A stretch of DNA of 64,000 nt from Lophium mytilinum. Its lineage: Eukaryota; Ascomycota; Dothideomycetes; Mytilinidiales; Mytilinidiaceae. Position 1 is the first letter of the stretch. Every line of letters starts with the position of its first letter. A program made the position numbers and the translations under genes. The DNA is taken from positions 1,374,341 through 1,438,340 of the forward strand of contig MU004188.1 of assembly GCA_010093605.1 (NCBI GenBank), written 5' to 3'. Below the pieces are notes generated by a model. That model worked only from the letters and a program-made list of their open reading frames with translations, was not told where the DNA came from and searched no databases. Below, one piece after another: positions 12,178 through 26,000 of this stretch.

Positions 12178-14271
12178 GTATACTTAGTAGAAATTTTCTT
12201 AATAAAAATTTATATATAGAAAATATAATTCTAAAACTAATTTTTAGTAGCTTAGTATAAATTATATAGGAAAGTTAAATATTACTCTAATTAGGCTAAG
12301 AATTTAAATATATATAGCTAGAGTATTAACTTTTTCCCTTATCTAGAGAGAAAGTTTATTTAAGTTCTAGAGCTTATCTAAAGAGTAAGAAATAGTTCTT
12401 TAGAAGTACTTTTATAAGGCTATTAGCTATCTATTAGTTAGTTAGAATAAATTTAAGGTCTATAGTATTATTAGCAACTTTTTTCTAAATATAGTAGTAT
12501 TAGATAGTAATATACTTTAACCTAGAGTAAAACTATAGGTTCTTTACTAGCGTAATAGCTTCTTAGTTATTACTATAGATAATAGTAGCTACTAAAACTT
12601 TTTCTATAGCTAGTAATTTTTAAAGAAGAGAGTATAGCTATATAGCTTTCTTAGTAGCTTAAGTCTCTTCTATATATTCTACTTTATATAAAGAGAAAGT
12701 AATAATAGTTTACTATTTAGATAACTAACTAATAACTCTACTTCTAATACTAAAAATATATCTAGCTATAGACTAATATATAGCTTAATTACTAGCCTAA
12801 TTAGAATTAGTATATCTAATAAGTAGCTAAAGTAGTCCCTTATATATAAGCTTAAGGTTAAAAGTCCCTCTTAAATAGTATATAATATATTTTATAGCTT
12901 TAATATATACTATAGTAGGGTTTATAAGATATTAGCTATATATAAATACTAAAAATATAATATTAAATTAAGTTCTAAGTATAGTATATATAAGAGAGCT
13001 AATTACTTTTATATACTAGAATTAATTAGCTTCTAATATAATATAGCTATTCTTAGCTAGGTCTATATTACTAGTTTCTATTAGAGTAGCTATAGGCTTT
13101 CTATTAGTAAGGTTAAATTTCTAAAGAACTTTAGAGAGGTACCTTCTTTAGCTAAGTACTAAGCTATAATTCTATTAGTTATATATAATTAATATACCTA
13201 AGTAGTAGCTATATACGCCTAGATCTAATATTTTAAAGTACTTACTAAGAGCGTCTTTAATAATCTTAATATTAGATTTAGATAGTTCTATAATAAGTAG
13301 ATTATTAATATATACTATAATAAAGTTATAGCCTTTTAAAAAGACTTCTAGATTAGAATCTAGTAGAGAGAAGCCTAAGTCTTTAAGAAAAGTAGTAAGT
13401 ATATAGTACTAGATTCTAGAAGATTATTTTAATCTATAGAGGGCCTTTTTAAGATAGTAGATCTTATATATATTATTTTCTATACTATAGAGTTATTCTA
13501 TATAGATTTCTTCTTTAATATTACTATATAAGAAGGCAGTTTTAATATCTATTTACTTAATTTTTAGGTCTAGAGTAGTAGCTATTATAAAGATTATTTT
13601 ATAGCTTATAGGTTTAACTATAGAAGTAAAGGTTTTATTATAATCTATACCTTCTTCTTATTTAAATCCGCGGATAATTTATTAGGCTTTATATTATATA
13701 ACTTTACTATTAGATCTATACTTAAGTTTATATACCTATTTACTATAGAGTATTTATTAGTATAGTAGAGCATTAACTAGGTTCTAAGTACTATTAGTAA
13801 TTAGTAATACTATTTTTTCTTCTATAGCCTTCTTCTATTTTTACTATATAGAGTTAGACTATACTTAACTAATTATTTTTAGTTTAAATAGTTCTTCTAT
13901 AGCTATACTAATAAGTATAAAGAGACTATATAGGTTTTATAGTATATTTTTAGTCTATAATTCTTTATTTTTATAATTTAAAATATATAGTTCTAGGTAG
14001 TTTAAAAGTACTTTAGCTAGTAGTTTATAGAGAATATTTAAGATAAAGATTTCTAGTAGTTTTATTATAAGTTTAACTAGGTTTCTAGAACTATAATAAT
14101 CTAGCTTACATCTAATTATAGAATTTAGTTAGAGAGGTAGCTATCTAGATACTTATCTAGATAGCTACTATAGTAGTATAGCCGGCCTTAGCTATATAGG
14201 TAGCTACTATAGTAGTATAGCTAGCCTTAGTTATATAAATACTTATCTAGATACTAGTTATATAGGCGGTT
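12178..14271 (-). mobile_element. Ty1/Copia retrotransposon fossil, RT/RNase H part (left segment)
   Basis: The minus strand holds a Copia-type RT with a YxDD-like box followed by LLII near 13283-13335, and an RNase H region near 12480-12800. It is broken throughout. The right side ends at the LINE insertion, whose 13-bp TSD shows that the element continues at 20527. The left side is interrupted by element I. In Copia order (integrase before RT) the integrase part is at 20527-22300, as expected for the minus strand. It is among the oldest insertions here, because I and the LINE lie inside it or at its edge. Confidence 0.8.
14162..14239 (-). repeat. Two 39-bp tandem units in the Copia fossil
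   Basis: Two adjacent 39-bp copies, both starting TAGCTACTATAGTAGTATAG, lie upstream of RT on the minus strand, in the variable linker between integrase and RT. The period is a multiple of three, consistent with an old coding duplication. Confidence 0.7.
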
Positions 14272-14284
14272 ATATAGGTACTTA
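14272..14284 (+). repeat. 13-bp target-site duplication, left copy, of the LINE
   Basis: ATATAGGTACTTA here is repeated exactly at 20514-20526. Variable-length duplications of this size are typical of target-primed LINE insertion, and the two copies fix both ends of the LINE. Confidence 0.85.
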
Positions 14285-14459
14285 GAAAAATATAATATAA
14301 TTAAATTTACAGCACCTTAGAAATACAACCTAAAAAGGGCCCCTAGAGGCTACTTAAGGCCCTATAAATATTTACACGCAGTATTAGAGCTCTATAAGCT
14401 ATGCTAGCGGTATTATAGTAGAATTACATATTATAACCCCTATCATGCAGCATTATTAA

Positions 14460-15850
14460 TAATAATAATAATACTACTAATAACACTAATAATAACCCTA
14501 AAACTAAACCTACTAACTAAAGACTAAGTAGAATATCTACGCTAACGTCCAAGCGCTTATTAAAGAAGCCTATAGTATATAGAACTCCCTATAGAATAAG
14601 CCTATATTCTTTAACCCTAAGATAAATAACGCTCTTAAGCACCTCTAGAACTTTACCGGGCGCGTACTAGCTAGCCTCTTAGGTACTGCGGAGGACCTAT
14701 AATAAACGCTATAGAGAAAGATAATAAAGATAATAGAGGAAATATAAAAGGGCGTATAGGTACTATCTATATAAAAAATAACCTACGCAGTAGTAATAGT
14801 AGTAGAAAGAAATAGTAAGACTATAGAAAATAGAGAGTATATAATATAGACTACCTATAAAATTACTATATATATTAAGAATAAAAAGAAACGCGCCGCA
14901 ATAAATAAGGACTTAAATATAACTATTATCTATAAGCTCTAAGTAGTAGAAGAGCCTAATATAATAAAGATCTATAGCATTAAAAAGCTTTAGAGTAGAG
15001 ACGTAAAGGCCTATATACTAGATATAACCGCTAAGAAAGCCCTATTAAAGAAGAAGGAATAGATAAAGGTTCTAGGTAAAATAGTATAAATCTAACTACC
15101 TAAGGTCCTTCTAGAGGTACATAGAGTACCTAAAGAAACGGACCTAAAGGACCTAATACTATAAAGTAGTATTATATAAGATAATAAGGTACTATACCTA
15201 GGCCTAACTATATATAAGATTATATAGAAGCACCTAAATTAAATCTAGGCTATTAGAAATAACCCTAAATAGCGCGCCTTATTAGCTATAGTTACTATAG
15301 GCATGGAGGCAATAGTAAATAAGATTATAAATAGCGGGCTAGCATAGAATAGATATATACTAGAGGCTATAAAGTATAAGGTAGGCTTTATAGCTACCTA
15401 ATACTTCTAATACTAGGGCTATAGATATATTACTAGATACTATAAGAAGAAGGCGGTATACGCGGCGTATGTAGAAGCTTATAATATAAGATAATATATA
15501 GAGAAGAGTATTAGAAAGTATACTAACTATAAGAGAAGCTATCTATTATATAGTGCGGCGTGCACTATAAGAAAGAATACTTAACTAAAAGCTAATATAA
15601 AGAGGTAGGCAGCACTAACCTACTATAGAGCTAATAATAGCCCTAATAATAATACTAATAATACGCCGGGTATAGTAATATTCTAATCTATAATAGAATT
15701 ATAAGCTCTTAATATAGTAAGTAGAAAGAGAAAGGCTACTAAAAATAGTAATGCACTAGACGGTAGTACTCTAAGAAGAGTAGAACGCCCCTCTATATCC
15801 GCTATATTCGCCGCGCATAAGAACCTAAAATAACTAAAGATAAATAGAGT
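14460..15850 (+). pseudogene. LINE ORF1 (gag-like, zinc-knuckle protein), decayed
   Basis: The best-preserved part is 15402-15580, read in the frame beginning at 15402. There the spacing of aromatic/stop, Gly-Tyr and Tyr-Lys-Lys residues matches the C-x2-C-x4-H-x4-C array of Tad-type ORF1 proteins, with most Cys and His codons now reading Tyr or stop, as RIP of TGC and CAC would give. ORF1 proteins bind the element RNA. An N-rich start near 14450-14520 (AAT/ACT repeats) may be the original N-terminus. Ends are approximate. Confidence 0.65.
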
Positions 15851-16179
15851 ACTATAGTCTGCCTATACTATATAGACTACCTAATTAATATATACTTTCT
15901 ATTTAATATAGTAGCCTAACTATAATAACCTATAGCCTTACTATAATAGCCCGCAGCCTTTCTATAAAATTCTACAGCCTACCTATAAAATACTATACTA
16001 CTCTTAGATAACAACCTATAGTAATAACACTAGACTATTATAATTTAATATAACTTAGGTGCCGTCCACCTAGAAAGAAGAGGTAGCGAGCTATTAGCTC
16101 TATACTAAGGCTAGCCGGGCTATAATAAATAATTCTAAAGACTCTATAAATATCTAATATTAGGGCAACCTAATATACT

Positions 16180-19100
16180 TACTATTATATAATATAATAT
16201 TAATAAGAGCTAAGAGACCTAAAGGGAGTTCCTTAAGAAGATAGAGGCGGCCTAGCTCTAGCTATTAGTGCTAGCTATATAAGAACTATAGAAGAATACC
16301 TAGAAATATATCTTACTATATATAAAATTATACTACCTACTATATAGAGGAAGCCTAAAAGCTAGAATATATATATATATTAATAAGTACCTAAACCTAG
16401 GCTAATAGACTATAGAGTACTACTTACTAGACCTTATTACCCTCTCTCTCTAGGCCGGGGGAGAGAATATTTAAATTTATAATATCTACAACCTAAAGCT
16501 ATATAGAATTATAGCTACGCTACCCCCTATACTATATAAGGAGGTAAAGTATATACTTATAGGTAATATAAACCTATACTACCTATTCTAGGAAAGAATA
16601 TAAATAATTAGTATAGAAGAGTAAGCTAAGAAGCTTATTTACATTATAATAGAAGCAGGCCTAACTCTAGCTATAGAGAAGGGTATAGAAATATAAGTAA
16701 GAGAAATATAGTAGACTATAATTAACCTTATATTTATATCTAAATGGCTAGTAGAATATATAATATTCTACATAGTTTAAGAGAAGTAGAACTATTACTT
16801 AGACTACCGCCCTATATATACGGAACTTAATATTATACTACTACTAGCAACTAAATAGCCCCTACGCCGGCTATAGAAGAATATTATATAGAAGAATATA
16901 TAGAAGCACCTTATAGCCTAGCTAGTTAAGCTAGAAAACTAGAATAACCCCCTAGATAATAAAAAAGAAGAAGACCTAGATAACTTTATATGCATTCTCT
17001 ACTAACTTATTAAAATTACTATTAATACTATAGTACTAATAGTATAGCTCTTATAGCACGCATTACTATTCTAGACTAAGAAGTACTTAGAGAAGGTATA
17101 TAAGACTAGGCGGGCGTATAGAATATAGCGCTTATTATACTCTATAGAGAACTAGATATTATACTAGGTCTAGTATAACTATAAGAAAAGAGCTATATAG
17201 AAAGAGAGTACTAAGGCATAGTACTATATAGTAGAGAAGGTAATAAATAACTCTAAAGGGGTATAGAAACTAGCTAAATAGAGCTATATAGTTAGAAAGG
17301 AATTAAGGCCCCCTTTTTAATTTCCCCCTCTTTTCTAGCTAGGTAACTCTACTCTATATGTAGATAATAAGATAAAAGCACGTATACTTACTAAATAGTT
17401 CTTTCCACTACTAGTAGAAGCTAACCTATCTAACCTAGAAGGGTTTTAATACCCGGAACTATATACTACCTCTATAGAAGTTACTATAAAAGATATACTC
17501 TTAGCACTAATAGAAATTACGCTAGATAAGGCCTCTAGAATTACAGGAATTATAAATAGATTTCTAAAGAAGTGCAAGATACAACTAGTACTAGTGCTTG
17601 CCCGCTTTTTTATAAAGTACCTATATAGAGAACACTACTCCCGCCCGTTTAAAGAATTAATTATAGTAGTTCTATATAAACCCTAGAAAGCGTTCTATAT
17701 AATAGTAAAAGCCTATAGGCCTATTACGCTACTAGAAATAATAGGTAAGCTATTTAAACGTATTATAGCTAAGAGGCTCTCTAAGATAGTAGAGAAAAAG
17801 GGCATACTACTACCTAGCTAAATAGAGGCACGGCCGGAACGCTCTATATAGATAGCACTTAAACTTCTTATAGAATAAATCTATACTATATAGAAAGAAA
17901 ACCTATAGCTTATAGTATTACTTCTTAGCCTAGATATATTAGAAGTATTTAATTAAGTCTTATATAAATAAATAATATATAACCTATAGGTCTAGAGTAT
18001 ACTAGAGTAGATAATAAGGTTTACTAGGTTCTTTCTATAAGACTATATAACTAGGCTCTCTATAGAAAGCTATATAGTAGAACTAATTATAGTTACTATA
18101 GGTATTCTATAGGGCTCCTCCCTATTATCTATTCTCTTCCTTTTCTTTACTAGTATACTACTGCCAACCCTTTAGAATAGTAATATAACGGCCTACAGGT
18201 TTATAGATAATATAAATATTCTTATATATAGTAGAACTATAGAGGTAAACTATAGGGCTATTAAGAGAGCCTATAATAGATGCATAGAATAGGTAAGAAA
18301 GTATAGCGTAGTATTTATACTAGATAAATATTACCTAATACACTTTATAAGAGCCCGTAAAGAAGTTAACCTAAGAGCTATAGTTAATATATAAGGCTTT
18401 ATAGAGGGCCCTATAATAAACCTAAGAGTACTAGGGGTATAGATAGACTTAAAGCTTAAATAGGGCCTGTATATTAGTATTATAAAGAATAAAGCTATAA
18501 CCTAGATAGAGGCACTTACGCGGCTTATAGTATCTACCTAGAGCGCTAGCTTTAGAAAAGCACGCCTAATATACTTAGTAGTAGTCTAGCCTACTATTAT
18601 ATATAAATATACTACCTAGTATACTATACTAGGCATGCCGGAGCAGCTTAGTAAGATAAAAATTAAGTAGCTTAAAATAACCTAGAACTAATACCTCTAG
18701 AGAATCTTAGGGGCCTATAAGACTATAAGTACTATAATACTAGAATATAAAATATTATACCTACTACTCTAGCTAAAACTAGAGGAACTTATAGTAGCTT
18801 ACATAGACTATACGCGTAAAGGGCTAGCACGCTAGTATATTAAAATAGCATGTAGTAATATATAACGGGAAATCTATACCTACTATAGGCTACTTATAAG
18901 GCTAAAGTATAGCCCTAGCTACTATAATATACTCTATAACCTAGTAGTAAAGGCTATAAGGTTATACACTAGATATAAAGATAAATTAGATAAAGCCTAT
19001 AAGCGCTTAAGGCGATTTATAATTAAATATAAATATAAAGAAAGGTAGAAAAAGGTATAGAAGTCCTTTTATAAAATAGAATAGCGCGGGCTACTAACGC

Positions 19101-19480
19101 CGGCCCTTAATACTAAATAGAGTAAATAATAGAAGACTATATATAAAGGGCTTATAAAGGTTAAAAGTACTATTCTTATAAACCTATAAATAGAGTATAT
19201 AGGGCTTAATAGATACCTACACTATATATAGATGCTAGGCTACCTAATACTAGCCTACCCCTACGGGCACGGCCTCTAATTACTACGCTATATAGTAATA
19301 AACTGTAAGAGGCATATAGAGAGTAGAGATAAACTATTTAAGAAAGTAAAAACTTAGTTATATAAGGAAATATATAAAAGTAAAAAAAAACCTAAGGTAG
19401 TAGCTAGGTAGTTTCTATAGAAAATAGACCTGCTACTCTACCTCTTAATAGTAAAAGAGATAGAAAGGGAGTAGACCTAG
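16180..19480 (+). pseudogene. LINE ORF2 (endonuclease plus reverse transcriptase), decayed
   Basis: Motifs fall in one frame: an endonuclease start resembling LAxQEPWKN, with both Gln and Trp codons now stops (from 16271); RT motif AYRPITLLEIIGKLFKRI (17711-17764); and the catalytic FxDD box at 18200-18211. In that box the second Asp codon reads AAT (FIDN). A C-terminal PYGHG...INCKR segment (19259-19315) matches the zinc motif at the end of Tad-type ORF2, with its first Cys now Tyr. The GIPQGSSLSP-like segment near 18101-18130 also remains readable. Many in-frame TAG/TAA codons show it is not functional. No RNase H domain was recognised. Confidence 0.8.
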
Positions 19481-19516
19481 CCCTCCCGCTTAATACTATA
19501 GCCCTGCTATTACCCA

Positions 19517-19659
19517 CAGCCTTACTATAACTAATAGCCTTACTATAACTAATAGCCTTACTATTACTAATAGCCTTACTATTACCTATAGCCTTACTAT
19601 TATCTATAGCCTTACTATTACCTATAGCCTTGCATTACCTATAGCCTTACTATTACCCC
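19517..19659 (+). repeat. 18-bp tandem array in the LINE 3' UTR, eight copies
   Basis: Eight units of the type TAGCCTTACTATTACCTA follow directly after ORF2; one unit is 1 bp short. A pyrimidine-rich stretch with TATACTTTCTA words continues to about 20120. The role is unknown; arrays in 3' UTRs can mark a subfamily. Confidence 0.8.
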
Positions 19660-20513
19660 CGACTATACTATAGCGGGCCTTAGCGCCCCCTCTTAACTAG
19701 TACTTAGTATAGATAGTTAGCTTTAGGTCTCTACTATATACCCTGCAATATATACTTTCTATATACTTTCTATCTCTTATAGCCCTTCTATTTCTAAATA
19801 GCCTATCTACTTTATAATAGTATATATACGCGGCTTCCTTTCTTCTACTATTAGTTAGTTATACTATAAGAGCTTATACTTACTATAAGCGGCTATATAC
19901 TTTCTAATTATAGACTATAAACTATATACTCTATACTCTTAGCTTTTCTATAGCTATTAGCTATACTATAGAGGCTTATATATACTACTATAGCTATAAA
20001 CTCTATATAGCTACTTATAGCCCTTCTACTTTTATAGCCTACCTATAAACTATATACTTTCTATATACCTCTACTATATACTACCTATACGCCGCGTAGC
20101 CTTTCTATCTCTAATAGCCTATACGGCCACTATTTATTTTACCTTATTACCTTAGATAAAGGCCCCGTAAGCGCACTACTTATACGCAGGCCCTTATGCT
20201 AATTCTATACTAGCCTTGCATCCGGATTCTACTTAGCCTAAACCTAGAAGGATAATAATAAACCTTTCTAGATAGATATAGAAAGACGCATCTTAATAGC
20301 TTATTCTATAGTAGTTTTTATAGACCTACTATATATCCCCTATAGTAAAATATAAAGGAAAAGGGCGCCTAACGCTAGATATAATAGAGGATAAGGTTTT
20401 TACCTAAATGCTACCCGGTAGCGAATAGTTTCCCCTTATAAATTAGCCTAGATAGAATAGCTATATAGACCCTAACAGGAGCTATACTAGCATAATAGAA
20501 TTTAATAATAATA

Positions 20514-20526
20514 ATATAGGTACTTA
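20514..20526 (+). repeat. 13-bp target-site duplication, right copy, of the LINE
   Basis: Exact repeat of 14272-14284, immediately after the TAA-rich tail. Confidence 0.85.
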
Positions 20527-22861
20527 TATTTTAGATTAAAAAGAAAAAGGTCTTACTTCTAGACTTAGTACTTAGTTAGGTTAAATAGTTAATTTAGAGC
20601 CTTAATAGTCTAAGTTATTTATATTATTTTAGTTAACTAATATATTATAGAGAGAATCTAGTAAGTATTTTCTAGTTAGTAACTAGTTTTAGCGCGTAGT
20701 AGGTTATCTTTTTACTTTAGAAGGTATAATAGTAAGTATTATATCTTTCTCTATTAGTTTAGTAGAAGGTTTAAGTTCTTCTATATTACTTATTAGTAAT
20801 TAAGCGCGTTTTTATTATTTAGATAGTAGAGAAACTATAAGAGATTCCCCTTCTTCTTCTATTATCTAATTATCTAGAAAGGTAATATATAGTAGATATT
20901 CTATAAAGATAATATCTTTTACTATAATAATATAGTTATTTTAGTTTAGTAGGCGGTAGTTTTATTCTCTAGAATATCCTACTAAAATATAGTCCTTTAA
21001 GTAGAAAAACTCTAATTTCTTTTACTTAGCTTCTATTTTAAAAATATAGCATCTACTACCTATTACTTATAACTAGTTAAAATAAGAAATATTACCTATC
21101 TATACTTTATAAGAAGTAGTAGGTATTACTAAGCTAGAGCTTTAATTTCTAATTATAACGGCGGCTTATAATACCTTAGGCTAGTATATTTTTAAAAGGC
21201 TAGATTATATAAGTATAAAGTTTATTTTACTAAAAAGTATATAGTTTAGTACTTTAGCTATACTATTTAACTAATACTAGTCTTATCTAGTTATCTTAAG
21301 AAGAATACCTCTATCTTTATAGAAGTTCTAAACTAGTCTAGATATATTTTTACTAGCCTAATCTATTTATATTTAATAGATCCGCCGCTTATAGGTTTTA
21401 TATATATTAGCTAGAAGCTTTAGGTAGAAAAAGAATTTACTTCTTATTTTTAGTAGCTATACCTAGAGTATTTAGGTTTTATTATAGATAAAGGTAATCT
21501 AATATCTATATCTATTATATACTATTTTAAAGAAACTAGATATATTTATATAGATAAATTTAAAAGGAAATTCTTTTTATTTATTATACTAATTATAAGG
21601 TTCTACTTTTATTCTTTCTTAGATATATAGTTTATATAAGTATTCTTTTAATACTAGTTTTATTCTAGTAGATATTATTTTTAGCTTCTAGATTACTTAA
21701 TTACCTAGGTAGCCTAACTATTTATACTAGATTTAATTATTTTAATTACTAATTTAGTATATAGCTATACTAATTTATATTAGCTATTAAAGGTTTAGAA
21801 TATAGACTCTATTATATTTAGGTGCTAGAAAAGTATTATCTTTTTAGGTAATATTAGCCCTATTAAAATTAAAAGAGATACTAGTTTTAATCTAAAGAAG
21901 CTAGAAGATAGAAACTAGATTATATTCTAGTATAGAAATATAGAGGGCATCTTTAAAAAGTAGTATAGTTTTCTTTCTATTACTATAGTATTTAAGCCTA
22001 ATAGTTCTAATAGATTTAGGTTAAAAGTAAGATTCTTTAATACCTTTAAGGCTAGGTTTTAAGTAGCTATATAGTATAGATAGTATAAATATATTATAGA
22101 AGCTAGAGTAGTAAGTAAAATAACTAGTATCTAGTAGCTAGATATTTTATAGGCTAGTAGTAGATTTCTTTACTATAGTTATAATATATAAAATTTCTTC
22201 TAGAAACTAAAAGGCTAGAGTAGTAGTATAAGTAGTTCTATTATTATTTTTAGCCTTTTTATTACTAGAGAATCTATCTTCTTTCTATTATTATTTCTAG
22301 GTTTTATATAATAGATTACGCCCTATTCTCTAGTTATATATTTATCTATTACCGGCCTTCTACCTCTATATCTATTATATTACTTAGCACCGCCTATATA
22401 CTAGCCCGCCTAGCGCCTACGCGCCTCTCTCTTCTCTATATATATAGTTTCTTTCTAGAAGCCTTTCTTTCTACTTCTTATATAACCTCTTAAAATTAAC
22501 CTATTTAGTTATTTTATACTACTAAGCTTCTCTATACTATAACTATAATATTAGGTTATATCTAATACTTTAACTAGTACTAATTCTTTTTTACTATTAC
22601 TACTTTAACCCTTAAACCTTAATTCTTATTTACTAAGCTATTTAATAGCTTAGTAAGTATATCTATATAACTATATATATAATACTAAAAAGTATATAGC
22701 TATAGTATCTTATCTTATTAAGTACTATTACTATATTCTCTATAATAAGTAATCTACTACCTCTACTAGGCGCTAGAGCCTCTACTAATAATCTAGAATT
22801 TAGATATTCTAGGCGTAGTAGCTTATAACTATTCTTCTACTTTCTACTATTCTATATATAG
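20527..22861 (-). mobile_element. Ty1/Copia retrotransposon fossil, integrase and upstream part (right segment); right end unresolved
   Basis: The segment continues the Copia element after the LINE. On the minus strand a stretch near 20880-21000 fits the GY..YR.....I..RDVxF pattern that ends Copia integrase regions. Upstream (to about 22300) are the integrase core and gag-pre-integrase zones by position, heavily degraded. From about 22340 to 22861 no domain is recognisable. The stretch could be Copia gag and LTR, or the 5' LTR of Gypsy element VI, which reappears at 39392 beyond element II. No LTR pair could be matched. Confidence 0.65.
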
Positions 22862-23081
22862 TATTATAGTATAATAGTAGATTATAAAAGAAGACCTAAT
22901 ATTAGTATATATAGATAAAGTAGCTATAAGAGAGAGAGAAGGGCGCGGAGCGCCGGCTAAGAGGTAGGTAAGGCTAGCGCTAAGCCTAGTTATATAATAG
23001 TAATTATATACTAGAGAGTATATAATACTATTATATATATTAGAAATATATTATAATAGAGGTTATATTATAGCTATAATA
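22862..23081 (-). repeat. 3' LTR of element II
   Basis: 220 bp, starts TATTATAG and ends CTATAATA; near-identical to 39172-39391. It contains a GC-rich islet (GGGCGCGGAGCGCCGG) that is more altered in the partner. A C-run (polypurine tract complement) follows. Confidence 0.88.
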
Positions 23082-26000
23082 CTACCCCCTCTTTAAAAGA
23101 AACTATATATAAGGCTTCTTCTAGTATTATACTTTAGCCTTTCTATTTTATACTTACTATATATAAATACTTCTTTCTAATTAGTCTTTCTATTAATTAT
23201 ATAGTCTTACTATAATTCTCTATAGCCTTATAGTCTTTTATATAGTATTATAAACTATTAGTATTATAAACTATAGATACTATATAGGCGTAATATAAAT
23301 TAGTATAGAAGTTAAACTTATAAATCTTTATATTACCTATTACCTAGTAGTCTACTAGGTTAGCGTCTTCTAATAGGGTTAGTAATTACTTAGCTAGCTA
23401 GCGCTAGTTAGCTTTAATAATATCTAGTCTAAGTACCTACTTCTATAGTCTTAATATAATTATAGCTAGTAGGGGTTTCTAGTACTTAGGCTTCTTAAAA
23501 GACTTATAAGGGCCGGCAGCGTTAGAGTATTAATAATAGTAATCTATTATAATATTATAGTAATTAAACGTGCTTTTATATAATTTCTACTTAGGTTTAG
23601 TATTCTAGTTAGAATAACTAGTATAGCGGATCTTATACTGCAAGAGGCCTTTAGTATCTATAGTAGGATTAATTATTACTTTATTAATGCGTAAATTAAT
23701 AATATTATTAATATTCTATTATTTAAAACCTTTCTAATTAACTTTAATAGGGCCTAGCTTATTATATATTTAACCTTTAAGTAGCTTATAAGTAACTCTA
23801 TAAAGTAGCTATAGGTAGAAGATATTAAATAGTCCCTTTATAGTGCGGGGTAGTATAAGCTTATAGGCGCTATTATTAATAATATAAGTAATTTTATAGG
23901 GTTCTAGTTACTTATAGTTTAAGAACTTATTTAGGCGTTATATTTTAATATTATAGGCGTTAAGTATAACCTTATTACTAACTTTAAACTTAGATGCAGG
24001 CTTATACTTAAGGTTTATATAGTAGGCTTATTATACTTAGACCTAGGTAAGCTTATCTTATAGAAAGAGCTAGAGTTAGTTAATTTACTTAGCTAGGGCG
24101 TTAGCTTTCTCTTAAAGTAATTTCTAGAGTCCTTTTAGTTTAATAGAGTTATCTACTAGTTCTAGTTCTAAGCGCAGGTTATAGCCTTTAGTAGCTATAA
24201 ATAGAGATATACCTATTATTATTTTAGTATAGTTAGCCTTAAATTTAGTAATAGATAGAAAATCTATTTAGTTATCTTATTTATAGTTAATATAGGCGCG
24301 TAGATATTACTTAAGTACTATATTAGTAATCTTAGTCTAGCTATTTATCTTAGAGTAAAATAATAAGAATAGCTTAGGTAAGATACTAATACGGGCGTAG
24401 AGGCGTTTCTAGAAGTATAATATAGACTACACCCCTTAATTAAATATAATAGTATATAGATAGCCTTTCTTATACTAGACCTATTTAATAAATACTTAGA
24501 TAACTAGCTTAACTTCTATAGAATTAAGCGGAATAAACTTTCTCTTCTTAGATAGTTAATTAACTATAACTATAATATACTTATATTACCTACCCTATTA
24601 TTTATAGATAGGTAGTAGTCTAATAAAGTTAACTAAAATATTATACTAGTAGTAATATAGAATTAGTAGTAGATAAAGAAGGCCTTACTTATCTTCTCTA
24701 GAGTACTTTAAGTAGTAATAGGTTATATAAGCGCCTATATACTAATTAATATTAAAGGTTATAAGAGGCTAGTAGTAGTAGTTACTTAACCTAGTATATA
24801 TAGAAGTTATTTCTATATAACTAGCTAGTTTAGATTTATATATAGAATAGATAATAGCTATATATAATCTTAGTATAGCTAGTATATAGAGCTTCTTATA
24901 AATATAGAAAAAGTTATTAATTATATTATAGTTACTAAGTTTAATCTATAGGTAATAATTATAATAAAATTAAGCTAGTAGTTAATACTTATTATAGCGC
25001 TTAGTATATTTAATTACTTATATAATAGAGTTACCCTAAGAGGCTTTCTTAATATAGTATAAGATCTAGTTACTAGTAAGAATAGGTTTTAACGCATTAT
25101 ATAGCTTAGCGTTAAAACTATATTCTTACTTAGAAGAATTATTTATCTTATCTTCTATAGAGGGCTCTAGTATAGAATTCTTTATCTTATCTACGCGCGG
25201 CTCTAGGTGTAATCTTATTTAGTATGTATATATAACTATAAGTTAGGCTCTATTATTCTCTAGCTAGTTAAACTTACTAAGGTTATATATTATAGAGGCT
25301 AGGTCTATAATAGTATACTTAGGGGCGTTATCTATAAGAATATAAGCTAGGTTAATAGTATAGTATATATTAGGCTTATAATTAGTAGGCTTAAGTATAA
25401 CTTACTTTTAATATTTATAGTAAGTGTTACCTTTAAAGAGCTTATCGCCGGGTTATCTAGTAAGAAGATCTAGCTTATTATTAAGCTTACTAGGTTTATA
25501 TATAATTTTAAAGTTAAATTTAGCTAAGAACTTAGCCTATTAGGCTTAATAATAGTTAAGTTATTTAGTAGTTATAAATATCTAAAGATTCTTATAATTA
25601 GAGATAATATTAATAGAACTACTATATTTCTATTTCTAGCCGGCGAGCTCTAGCCGCTAGTCTTTAAATACTAGAATAATAGTAAGTAGTTCTTTATTAT
25701 AGATAGCGTAGTTAATCTACTATAGCATTATCTATTATAATATAAAGGTAATAGGCTATAGAGTGCTGTCTAGTTAAACTTATAATAATACTGCAGCTAC
25801 TATATAATCTAAGGAATTATACTTAACCTATATTTTATAGTTTAGATTCTATAATACTAGCTAAGGGGCGTTTTAAAAATACTTCTTAATCTAGGTAAAT
25901 ACTTATGCCTTATCTCTATTATCTTTCTAAGGGAATTTAAATAACTTTCTAGCTAAGGAGGTAAGTATAGAAAGAGAAGTAGTAAACTTAGAATATCTAG

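Larger units (their letters stand above)
14285..20513 (+). mobile_element. Tad-like (I superfamily) LINE, full length with tail, RIP-degraded
   Basis: This non-LTR retrotransposon of about 6.2 kb is inserted in the Copia fossil. It has a short 5' leader, an ORF1 region with a zinc-knuckle array (about 14460-15850), an ORF2 region with AP-type endonuclease, RT and a C-terminal zinc-like motif (about 16180-19480), a 3' UTR with an 18-bp tandem array, and a terminal TAA-rich tail (about 20500-20513). A 13-bp TSD flanks it. Both ORFs contain many stops, consistent with CpA to TpA change, but the ORF2 motifs sampled stay in one frame. It appears complete at the 5' end, which is unusual for LINEs, though a small truncation cannot be excluded. 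Confidence 0.88.

Noticed and set aside
19517-19659. CRISPR-like array
   Set aside because: The units are contiguous 18-bp repeats without spacers, in a LINE 3' UTR of a eukaryote.
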